From the NCBI GenBank assembly GCA_046328505.1, contig JAXLWL010000002.1, positions 930,001 to 994,000 on the forward strand: a DNA stretch of 64,000 nucleotides, read 5' to 3'. How positions within the stretch are numbered: position 1 is the stretch's first letter; the number at the start of each line of letters is the position of its first letter. The notes under the pieces were generated by a model that was not told the DNA's origin, made no database searches, and worked only from the letters and a program-made list of their open reading frames with translations. The stretch comes from JBDHWG01 sp046328505. Lineage in GTDB: Bacteria > Chloroflexota > Anaerolineae > Epilineales > JAHCIE01. Shown here in pieces: positions 52,689 through 59,646 of the stretch. The position numbers and the translations under genes are program-made.

Positions 52689-52937
52689 ATGGCAGAGGAG
52701 CTGCCGGAGTATCTGACTGTGGAAGAGGCGTGTGCCCTCCTGGGGGTGAAACGCGCGACGCTCTATGCCTACGTCAGCCGCGGCACGTTGCGCAGCTACA
52801 AGCAGGGTATTCGCCGCCAGCGCCTCTATCGTCGGTCGGACATCGAGGCGCTGTTGACGGTCCGTCCCGGCGCGAGTCTTGACGCCGAGCAGGAGAACGA
52901 ACTTCCTCTCGCGGCAGACTGGGTGGAGGTGCGATGA
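52689..52937 (+). CDS. Small MerR/excisionase-type HTH protein
   Basis: 82 residues with a single winged HTH of the helix-turn-helix-17 (excisionase) type: YLTVEEACALLGVKRATLYAYVSRG, then RLYRRSDIEALL. Such a domain is often fused to, or encoded before, a citrate synthase-like protein. Its stop overlaps the ATG of the next gene, so the two products are made together and may interact. Confidence 0.88.
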   Translation: MAEELPEYLTVEEACALLGVKRATLYAYVSRGTLRSYKQGIRRQRLYRRSDIEALLTVRPGASLDAEQENELPLAADWVEVR

Positions 52938-54058
52938 TGGAGCCTTCTGAGCCGAGCGGCATCATCGTTGTCGAGAGCAGCATAAGCCAGGTCGACGACG
53001 GGCGCATCTTCTACCGCGGATACCCTCTAGAGGCAGCGGCGCAGCACGGAGAGTTCGCTGAGACGGCGTTCCTGCTGTGGGCGGGGCGATTGCCCACGGC
53101 GGCCGAGCTGGCTGCGCTCAAGAGCCAATTTGAGGCGGCCTGGACTTTGCCCAAGGAGGTCGTCGTCCGTCTGCGCAGCCTCCCCCCAACCACGCCCATG
53201 ATTACCGCGCTGCGCGAAGGTGTGGCGGCGCTGGCCCTCGCCAGTCGCGGCAAGCCAATCCCAACGGCCGGGATGCCGGCCTTGCTCGCCCACAGTGAGG
53301 ATGCCGCGGCGGCGGCGGCGATTGTCGGTGCGCTGCCTGCCATAGCTGCCCAGTTCTATCACGTGGCGCTGGGTAGGCCACTGTATGCCCCGCGTGTCTC
53401 CGGCGGAATTATCGAGCGCTTTCTCCAGGCCGTTTACGGTGAGGAGCCGTCGCCTGACGAGGTGCGGGCCCTGGACAAAGCCCTCACGCTGTATGCCGAG
53501 AATGGTCTCGTCGTCTCGACGTTCGCGGCGCGGGTCGTTGCCGCAAGCCAGGCCGACATGTTCTCTGCGGTCGTCGCTGCCCTCGCCGCCGTCGAGGGCG
53601 CGCTGCATGGCGACCAACCCTTCGCTATCGCGCGGTTGCTCGAGCGCGTAGGCGTCCCGACGGACGCTTCCTCGGTGGCTGACGGATACCTGCGCGCCGA
53701 ATCGCGCCTGCCGGGGTTTGAACAGCGGCCGTCGGGCGAGGCAGATCCGCGCGCAGTTCTGTTCCGCCAACTGGCGGTCGATCTCGGGGCCGCGCCTCGG
53801 GTCGCTGCGGCAGATGCCGTGGCGGAGGTTGCGTACCGACGGCTCGGCCACTATCCGACTGTAGACTACTACGCCGTCGTCCTGTTCGAGCATCTCGGCT
53901 TCGACGCCGAGCTCGCCTCCGCGATCTATGCCTTGGGGCGAACGGCCGGGTGGACGGCGCACGCGATGGAGCAGCATGGCAGCAACCGTCTGGCACGCCC
54001 CCTGGCGCGATATGTCGGGCCGAAGCCAAAAACATGGCTGCCGCTCGCTGAACGCTGA
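52934..54058 (+). CDS. Citrate synthase-like protein with altered active site
   Basis: 374 residues with the citrate synthase fold: DDGRIFYRGYPLEAAAQHGEF near the N-terminus, VVSTFAARVVAASQADMFSA, EGALHG and YPTVDYYAVVLFEHLGF. Active-site positions are partly lost. The EHG motif is ENG (Asn190). The first catalytic His is kept at His225 of ALHG, but the usual GGAN is DQPF. The GFGHRVY motif is GFEQRPS, replacing the second catalytic His by Gln264. The Asp of the PxVD motif remains. It may be inactive or have a changed function. The ATG at 52934 overlaps the HTH gene stop. Confidence 0.88.
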   Translation: MMEPSEPSGIIVVESSISQVDDGRIFYRGYPLEAAAQHGEFAETAFLLWAGRLPTAAELAALKSQFEAAWTLPKEVVVRLRSLPPTTPMITALREGVAALALASRGKPIPTAGMPALLAHSEDAAAAAAIVGALPAIAAQFYHVALGRPLYAPRVSGGIIERFLQAVYGEEPSPDEVRALDKALTLYAENGLVVSTFAARVVAASQADMFSAVVAALAAVEGALHGDQPFAIARLLERVGVPTDASSVADGYLRAESRLPGFEQRPSGEADPRAVLFRQLAVDLGAAPRVAAADAVAEVAYRRLGHYPTVDYYAVVLFEHLGFDAELASAIYALGRTAGWTAHAMEQHGSNRLARPLARYVGPKPKTWLPLAER

Positions 54059-54065
54059 CCCTGGT

Positions 54066-54095
54066 TTGACCAAAAAGCCCGCATGCACGTACACT
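54066..54095 (+). promoter_or_regulatory. Promoter of the membrane HtrA protease
   Basis: TTGACC at 54066-54071, an 18-base spacer and TACACT at 54090-54095, followed by a leader of about 115 bases before the ATG. Confidence 0.5.
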
Positions 54096-54216
54096 TTAGC
54101 CGTATCTTCTGCCTAGGGTGCGCCGTTGTAACCCCGTACGAAGTTTACACATCCAACCTTAGCATGCCCACAGTCGGGCGCGTTGCCGTATTGCGTTCGA
54201 GAGGAGTTCCGCATCT

Positions 54217-55626
54217 ATGAGCCGTCAGGCCGCGTTGGTTACAGTTATCGTCTTAGTCGTGCTCTTGCTTCTGTGCAACGTTGTCGTGGCCGCGGTCGCG
54301 CTGCCGCGTGTTCTCGCCGTAGTCCGCGGCGGCAATGCTTCATCCGTCGCGCAGCAGAGTTCGGCGCCGTCGGCGCTGCCGACCGCGACTCCGACGCCGA
54401 GGTCGACCTCGCCGCGGAGTGGCGCCCCGGGGTCGCAGGGCGCGAATCCGGTGCCGATGCCCCAGATCACTGTCGTCATTCCTATGCCGGGCGGCGCTGC
54501 GCAGTCGGCTCTCCCCACTGCAACGCCTGGCCCATCGCCGACCCTCGGCCCGTCGCCGACGCCGTTCCCGCCCGTTGCGCCCCTCGCGCTGAATGCCGAG
54601 GAGCAGACGTTCGCAGCGCTCTACAATAAGGTACGGCCGGGCGTCGTCAACGTCGATATCGTTCTCAACGTTCCTGGCGGGGATGCCACGAGCGGCATGC
54701 CGGCGCCCTCGGGCAGCGGCTCGGGCTTTGTCTGGGATAAGCAAGGGCATATCGTCACCAACAGCCACGTGGTGCAGGACGCTCGGACCGTGAAAGTCAC
54801 GTTGTGGGACGACACGAGCGTCCCGGCGACCGTCGTCGGCGTGGATTCGGACGCTGACCTCGCGGTCATCAAAGTCGACGTTCCGGCCGACAAGCTCATA
54901 CCGTTGGAGATGGGCGACTCCGACCAGGTTCGTGTCGGTCAGATTGCCGTGGCGCTCGGGAACCCGTTTGGCGTCGGCACAAGCATGACCCAGGGCATCA
55001 TCAGCGCGATTGGACGCACGATTCCGGGCCTGACGCAGTTCCAGATACCGAATGCTCTTCAGACAGACGCGCCCATCAATCCGGGCAACTCCGGCGGCCC
55101 GCTGCTCGACCTGGCCGGCCGTGTGCTCGGAGTCGACGCGCAGATCCGCTCGGACACGCGCGCCAACTCCGGCGTGGGCTTTGCCATCCCGGTCAACGTC
55201 GTCAAGCTCGTGGTCCCCGACCTCATCGCAAGCGGGCGCCACGCCTGGCCGTGGCTGGGCATCTCGGGCCGGACGCTGGACGAACTCACAGCCGAGAACA
55301 ACAACGCCAAGAATGCCGTCGGCGCGTACATCGATCAGGTGACGCCCGGTGGGCCGTCCGAAAAGGCGGGGCTGAAAGGCTCCTCGGGTCAGCAGCGTGT
55401 CCAGGACCAGCCTGTGCCGACGGGTGGTGATATCGTCGTCGCGGTCAACGGCGTGCCGATCAAGAAGTTCGACGAGCTGTTGGCCTACGTGACGACCCGC
55501 GCTCGCGTCGGTCAGACGATCGAGCTGACTGTGCTGCGCAACGGCCAGGAGCAGAAGGTGTCTGTCACTCTGCAGGAGCGACCACGCACCCAGCAGCAGC
55601 AGACGACGCCGCGAACCACCCCATGA
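54217..55626 (+). CDS. Membrane-anchored HtrA/DegP-type serine protease
   Basis: 469 residues. One membrane segment (residues 6-36, VTVIVLVVLLLLCNVVVAAV) is followed by a Thr/Pro linker of about 100 residues and a trypsin fold: catalytic His in IVTNSHVVQD, Asp in DADLAVIKV, Ser in NPGNSGGPLLD. A PDZ domain follows (YIDQVTPGGPSEKAGLKG, then GGDIVVAVNGVPI). The plan matches extracytoplasmic quality-control proteases of Gram-positive and Chloroflexi type. A strong terminator lies 41 bases past its stop, before the DUF4097 gene. Confidence 0.93.
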   Translation: MSRQAALVTVIVLVVLLLLCNVVVAAVALPRVLAVVRGGNASSVAQQSSAPSALPTATPTPRSTSPRSGAPGSQGANPVPMPQITVVIPMPGGAAQSALPTATPGPSPTLGPSPTPFPPVAPLALNAEEQTFAALYNKVRPGVVNVDIVLNVPGGDATSGMPAPSGSGSGFVWDKQGHIVTNSHVVQDARTVKVTLWDDTSVPATVVGVDSDADLAVIKVDVPADKLIPLEMGDSDQVRVGQIAVALGNPFGVGTSMTQGIISAIGRTIPGLTQFQIPNALQTDAPINPGNSGGPLLDLAGRVLGVDAQIRSDTRANSGVGFAIPVNVVKLVVPDLIASGRHAWPWLGISGRTLDELTAENNNAKNAVGAYIDQVTPGGPSEKAGLKGSSGQQRVQDQPVPTGGDIVVAVNGVPIKKFDELLAYVTTRARVGQTIELTVLRNGQEQKVSVTLQERPRTQQQQTTPRTTP

Positions 55627-55667
55627 CGCACGGCTGAGCGTCCGCGGCTGGAACTTCAAAGCGATCT

Positions 55668-55714
55668 GATGCGTAGTGCGTTAGGGATAACCAACGCATT
55701 ACGCATCTTTTTTT
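55668..55714 (+). terminator. Strong terminator between HtrA and DUF4097 genes
   Basis: GATGCGTAGTGCGTT at 55668-55682 pairs with AACGCATTACGCATC at 55693-55707, one G-T pair, 10-base loop, followed by seven T residues. The last T is only two bases before the ribosome binding site of the next gene. Confidence 0.92.
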
Positions 55715-55724
55715 GTGAGGGGCA

Positions 55725-56777
55725 ATGCCCGATTCAGAGAATCTCAATCGCGACCTCATGCCCGAGCAGCCATCCGAAGAATCCGCGCCCGAAGCGCCAC
55801 CACCTTCGACCCCGCCCGCGGCAGCGCCCGAATCGCCTTCTGCGACACTGTCTCTCGAAGCGCCACTACCCACCGAAGCGCCTCCCGAGCCGCCACGGAG
55901 ACGGAGTGGCGGTGGCTGTCTACTTATAGCGGTACTCATTCTGCTGGCCTGCGCCGTTCTGAGTATTGCTCTGGCGGTCGGAGGCGCGCTGGTTGGTGTG
56001 ACGCGCATGGCCTCGCCGCTGGACATTTCCGGCAGCCTGGCGTCGGCGACCCAGACTATCTCGCAGACTTACCAGGTAGGGAGTGGGCCAAGGCTCGTCC
56101 TGCGCAGCTCGAATGGACGCGCGCTGGTGCGCGGGGTAGAGGGCAACACCATTGCCGTCGAAGCGACGAAGCGCGCCGTCGGCCCGAATGCGCAGGCTCG
56201 CCTGCAGGACATTGAGGTGAGCACGACGCAGGATGGCGACACGGTTGCAGTGGAGGACCGCCGCCTGTCTCCGCCGCGGCCCCTCGACTCCGGCGGAGTC
56301 ACCGTTGATTACGTTGTGACGGCGCCACCAGGGACCGTGGTCGACGTGCGTAGCGGCAATGGCGCCGTCGTCGTCGAGGCGATCCGCGGCGGCGTCACCA
56401 TTGACGCGGGCAACGGACGTGTCGCTGTCACCCGGCCGCAAGGGCGGGTCGACGTGACCGCCAACAATGGCAGCATTGATGTTCAGGATGCTAACGTCGA
56501 TAGCATGACACTGCAAGCCGGGAACGGGGATGTGAGTTTTAGCGGCTTACTCGGCGAAGGCGCGAGCGAAATCCGCAGCGGCAACGGCGCGGTAAAGGTG
56601 GCCCTGCCCAAGGATCAGCGTGTCCGACTGGATGTGCAGACAGGCCAGGGGCGGATCACGAACAATCTGTCGTCCGATCAACCGAACGGGCGAAGCCTGC
56701 GCGCCGCTCTCAATGGAGGCGGTGGAACCCTGCTGGTTCGAGTGGGCAACGGTAGCGTGACGCTCGACTCGAGATAG
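55725..56777 (+). CDS. DUF4097-type membrane-anchored beta-helix protein
   Basis: 350 residues. An acidic, Pro/Glu-rich cytoplasmic N-terminus (1-62) leads to one membrane segment (GGGCLLIAVLILLACAVLSI), then an external domain of short beta repeats: GNGAVVVEAIRGGVTIDAGNG, NNGSIDVQDANV and GNGDVSFSG. These are DUF4097-type parallel beta-helix repeats. GAGGGG precedes the ATG. The function of DUF4097 proteins is unknown; several lie next to anti-sigma factors. Expression may rely on read-through of the terminator that ends just before it. Confidence 0.83.
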   Translation: MPDSENLNRDLMPEQPSEESAPEAPPPSTPPAAAPESPSATLSLEAPLPTEAPPEPPRRRSGGGCLLIAVLILLACAVLSIALAVGGALVGVTRMASPLDISGSLASATQTISQTYQVGSGPRLVLRSSNGRALVRGVEGNTIAVEATKRAVGPNAQARLQDIEVSTTQDGDTVAVEDRRLSPPRPLDSGGVTVDYVVTAPPGTVVDVRSGNGAVVVEAIRGGVTIDAGNGRVAVTRPQGRVDVTANNGSIDVQDANVDSMTLQAGNGDVSFSGLLGEGASEIRSGNGAVKVALPKDQRVRLDVQTGQGRITNNLSSDQPNGRSLRAALNGGGGTLLVRVGNGSVTLDSR

Positions 56778-56798
56778 ACCGACAAGAGTTGGCGGTGG

Positions 56799-56830
56799 CG
56801 GCGGCAGGTTTTCCTGCCGCCGTCATTTTT
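56799..56830 (+). terminator. Terminator after the DUF4097 gene
   Basis: CGGCGGCAGG at 56799-56808 pairs with its complement at 56813-56822, TTTT loop, then TCATTTTTT. The T-run overlaps the first of the TTGnnCAAA-type boxes. Confidence 0.88.
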
Positions 56831-56894
56831 TGCTCAAATTTTGTACAAAAACATTGTTCAAACTATTGACAAAGCTTGGGAGTTAGTATAGACT
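56830..56894 (+). promoter_or_regulatory. CarH-like operator array and promoter
   Basis: Four similar boxes occur: TTGCTCAAA (56830-56838), TTGTACAAA (56841-56849), TTGTTCAAA (56854-56862) and TTGACAAA (56866-56873). Starts are spaced 11, 13 and 12 bases. The last box contains the -35 hexamer TTGACA (56866-56871); 17 bases later comes TAGACT (56889-56894) as -10. CarH of Thermus binds tandem direct repeats of 11 bases overlapping the -35 region, so this fits autoregulation by the adjacent CarH-like protein. Confidence 0.75.
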
Positions 56895-56915
56895 ATAGCG
56901 CAGAGAGGTAGTGAC

Positions 56916-57917
56916 ATGGTAAACAGAGACGATCACATCGCGCCAGATAACCGAGGCCAGACGTTAGAGCTCGACGAGATTTTCAAGCTCGGCAACTCGC
57001 CACTCTTCAATATCAAAGCGGTCGAACAGGCCACGGGGGTGCGAACTTCAACTCTGCGCGCGTGGGAGCGCCGCCACGGCATTTTGGCACCCGAGCGCAC
57101 GGATAGCGGCTATCGCCTTTACTCGCAGCGTGACATTGCCTTGATACGCTGGCTAAAGCATCAGCTCGAGCACGGCATGACCATCAGCCACGCGGTTGCC
57201 TTGATGAATGCGCAGACTAGCCACGAGCATGTCCCCGCGCTGAACCTGCAACTCGTCGATGCGTCGCCCCTCGCTGAAGCAAAGTCACGTTTGCGCGAGG
57301 CGCTTCTCGATCTGAATGAGACGATGGCGAATGTTGCGTTGGGCGAAGCCTTCAGCCGGTGGCCGGTCGAGATGGTGTGCCTGCGCATCATCGCGCCGAT
57401 CATGGTCGAGATTGGCGACGGCTGGGCACGCGGCGAGGTATCCATTGCCGAGGAGCACTTCGCGACTCACTACGTGCGGCAGAAACTCCTGTCTCTGATG
57501 GCATCAGCGTCCCACCGGTCTACCGGGCGCCCAATACTGACGGCCTCCGCGCCGGATGACCATCATGAGTTGGGTATTCTGTTCGTCGCGCTGTTCTTGC
57601 AGCGCGCCGGCTGGGAGGTGATCCACCTCGGGCCGAATCTCGCAGCGGAGGGGCTGGTGGACACGCTTATCCGCCTTCGTCCGGCGCTGCTGGCGGTCTC
57701 GGCGACGCACGAAGAGGCGGCACGCAACATTCTCGACATCGCTCACCAGGTCGAGCTGGTACCGCCACCGCGGCCGGTGCTGGGCTTCGGCGGGCAGGCT
57801 TTCAACGATAACCCGTCCATGCAGGCTCTGATTCCCGGTGTGTACCTTGGACGCAATGCGGACGAAACCGTCGAGACGGTCGAGCGATTGATGCGCGAGC
57901 GATCGTCAACTTTGTAG
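56916..57917 (+). CDS. CarH/LitR-type B12-binding MerR regulator
   Basis: 333 residues. A MerR HTH (about 30-100: YSPLFNIKAVEQATGVRTSTLRAWERR-like, then RLYSQRDIALIRWLK) is followed by a four-helix bundle and a Rossmann B12-binding domain. The cap-domain motif W-x9-EH is present (Trp170, Glu180, His181), and the cobalamin His motif D-x-H-x-x-G reads DHHELG (Asp215, His217, Gly220). CarH uses adenosylcobalamin as a light sensor to repress carotenoid genes in the dark. The residue after Trp170 is Ala, where Thermus CarH has His132. GAGGT precedes the ATG. Confidence 0.9.
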   Translation: MVNRDDHIAPDNRGQTLELDEIFKLGNSPLFNIKAVEQATGVRTSTLRAWERRHGILAPERTDSGYRLYSQRDIALIRWLKHQLEHGMTISHAVALMNAQTSHEHVPALNLQLVDASPLAEAKSRLREALLDLNETMANVALGEAFSRWPVEMVCLRIIAPIMVEIGDGWARGEVSIAEEHFATHYVRQKLLSLMASASHRSTGRPILTASAPDDHHELGILFVALFLQRAGWEVIHLGPNLAAEGLVDTLIRLRPALLAVSATHEEAARNILDIAHQVELVPPPRPVLGFGGQAFNDNPSMQALIPGVYLGRNADETVETVERLMRERSSTL

Positions 57918-57935
57918 ATAGAAGTGTGGCGGCAT

Positions 57936-58658
57936 ATGGAAGTCTTGCACGGAAAAGTAGCGTTTGTTACTGGCGGATCAAGCGGAATCGGCCGAGCGGC
58001 GGCGGAGCGACTCGCCGAGGCGGGCGCGACCGTGATCATTATGGCGCGGCGCGCCGACAAGCTCTCGGACGCTGCAGAGAGCATAAGCCGGGCCACAGGG
58101 CAATTTGTCCTGCCGGTGCCGGGCGACGTAACGCGGGCCGAAGACGTAGCGCGCAGTGTAGCGATGGCGATATCGGAGTGCGGTCAAATAGACGTTCTTG
58201 TGAATGCCGCCGGGGTTGGGGTTCTCAAACCCGCGCTAGAGCTTTCGCAGTGTGACTTCGATCGCATGGTCGCTGTTAACCTCGGAGGCGTATTCACGGT
58301 GACGCAGGCGGTGGCCAGGCACATGGCTGTCCATCGTAACGGTCGGGTGATCAATCTACCCGGCAGCATGGGGCGGGCGGTGATGGGAAACGCGGCCGGG
58401 TACTGCGCGTCCAAGTGGGGCGTTGTCGGCTTGACCAAAGCAATGGCGGTCGACTTGAAGCGCTCAGGGATTTCGTTCACACTGCTATACCTCGGCGGGG
58501 TCGACAGCCCCTTCTGGGACGACATTGACATGCGCGTGCAGCGTGACAAGATGTTGACCGTAGATGACGCGGCGCAAGCGATTGTGTACGCGGCGAGCCA
58601 GCCGGCCAACGCTGTGCTCAACGAATTGGTTCTTCAGCCGGAGAGCCACCAACTATAG
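57936..58658 (+). CDS. Short-chain dehydrogenase/reductase
   Basis: A classical SDR of 240 residues. The NAD(P) motif is FVTGGSSGIGRAAAERLAEAG, the structural NAG lies in LVNAAGVGV, and the catalytic Ser (NLPGSMG), Tyr and Lys (YCASKWG) are in place. The chosen ATG is at 57936, since it begins the domain; a GTG at 57924 is in frame. The substrate is not clear. It lies 18 bases after the CarH-like gene and may be co-transcribed, perhaps for an isoprenoid or carotenoid modification. Confidence 0.9.
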   Translation: MEVLHGKVAFVTGGSSGIGRAAAERLAEAGATVIIMARRADKLSDAAESISRATGQFVLPVPGDVTRAEDVARSVAMAISECGQIDVLVNAAGVGVLKPALELSQCDFDRMVAVNLGGVFTVTQAVARHMAVHRNGRVINLPGSMGRAVMGNAAGYCASKWGVVGLTKAMAVDLKRSGISFTLLYLGGVDSPFWDDIDMRVQRDKMLTVDDAAQAIVYAASQPANAVLNELVLQPESHQL

Positions 58659-58661
58659 CGG

Positions 58662-58694
58662 AGGGTGGGACGGCGCGTTCCAACGCGCCACCCT
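58662..58694 (+). terminator. Hairpin after the SDR gene
   Basis: AGGGTGG (58662-58668) with CACCCT (58689-58694), and GCGCGTT (58673-58679) with AACGCGC (58682-58688), form a bulged stem. No clear T-tract, so a weak or processing hairpin. Confidence 0.45.
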
Positions 58695-58756
58695 GTAAAT
58701 AAGCTTCCAAAGTTTATCGTACACCACACACATCGCATGACAAGGAGATCGACAAC

Positions 58757-59557
58757 ATGAAGACATTGGGTATTGGTTTGATGATTGCAGGTCTGGCGCT
58801 CGCGCTTCTTGCGCTGGCCGTCCCCGCATCCGCCCAGGGCGGTGGTGATGCCATGGTTCGCGTTGTGCATGCCTCGCCGGACGCGCCGGCGGTCGATATC
58901 TGCGTCAACGGCAACAAGGCGTTCACGAATGCTGCTTTCAAGGCGGCGACTGACTATGCTAACCTGAAGCCGGGGACGTATGACATCAAGGTCATCCCCG
59001 CCGGTGGCTCGTGCAGCGACAAGGGTGTGATCGAGGCCAAGCCAACCCTGGCCGCCGGCCCCATCACCATCGCCGCCGTCGGCAAGCTGGCGAACATCGA
59101 GCCGCTCATTCTGACCGACAACCTGGCCAAGCCCGCGCCCGGCAAGGCGCATGTGCGCTTCGTGCACGCTTCCCCGGACGCGCCGGCGGTTGATATCGCC
59201 GTCAAGGGCGGCCCGGTTCTGTTCTCGAACGTCGCTTTCAAGGGCTCGTCCGACTGGACGCCCGTGAACGCGGGGACGTACGACCTGGAAGTTCGCCCGG
59301 CCGGCAAGACCGACGTGGTGCTGAGCATCCCCGGCGTGACCCTGAAGGATGGCGAGATTGCCACCGTGTTCGCGATGGGTCTGGCCAGCGGCGATCCCAA
59401 GCTGCAGGCTGTGCCGGTCATCTACCAGGCCGCTGCTCCGCTGCCGACGACGATGCCCGCCACGGGTGACGAGCCTGTGACCCTGGCAGCCATGCTCGCC
59501 ATCGCTGGTATCGCCGTGGCCGGCTTCGGGCTCGCCCTCCGCCGTCGAGCGCTCTAG
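58757..59557 (+). CDS. Secreted DUF4397 protein with sortase-like C-terminal signal
   Basis: 266 residues. A signal peptide (MKTLGIGLMIAGLALALLAL) leads to two DUF4397 repeats of about 100 residues, each starting V-R-x-VHASPDAPAVDI (near residues 33 and 132). The C-terminus has MPATGDEP, a hydrophobic stretch (MLAIAGIAVAGFGLAL) and RRRAL, the layout of an LPxTG-type sortase signal with Met in the first position. DUF4397 proteins are surface proteins of unknown function. AAGGAG lies before the ATG. Its place inside the light-regulated cluster may be chance. Confidence 0.87.
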   Translation: MKTLGIGLMIAGLALALLALAVPASAQGGGDAMVRVVHASPDAPAVDICVNGNKAFTNAAFKAATDYANLKPGTYDIKVIPAGGSCSDKGVIEAKPTLAAGPITIAAVGKLANIEPLILTDNLAKPAPGKAHVRFVHASPDAPAVDIAVKGGPVLFSNVAFKGSSDWTPVNAGTYDLEVRPAGKTDVVLSIPGVTLKDGEIATVFAMGLASGDPKLQAVPVIYQAAAPLPTTMPATGDEPVTLAAMLAIAGIAVAGFGLALRRRAL

Positions 59558-59590
59558 CTCGATCGCTGAAAGTCTCCCCCTCCTTGTGGC

Positions 59591-59625
59591 GACGGCCTGG
59601 GGCTTGCTCCCCAGGCCGTCATCTT
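59591..59625 (+). terminator. Terminator after the DUF4397 gene
   Basis: A perfect 12-bp stem, GACGGCCTGGGG at 59591-59602 and its complement at 59609-59620, 6-base loop, followed by ATCTTGTG. The T-tract is weak, so read-through into the desaturase gene is possible. Confidence 0.7.
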
Positions 59626-59646
59626 GTGTATGAAGGGTAGAGCATA

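Noticed and set aside
54066..54074. CarH-type box before the HtrA gene (TTGACCAAA)
   Set aside because: Only one box is present, it coincides with a -35 hexamer, and no tandem copies lie nearby, so chance is the simpler explanation.
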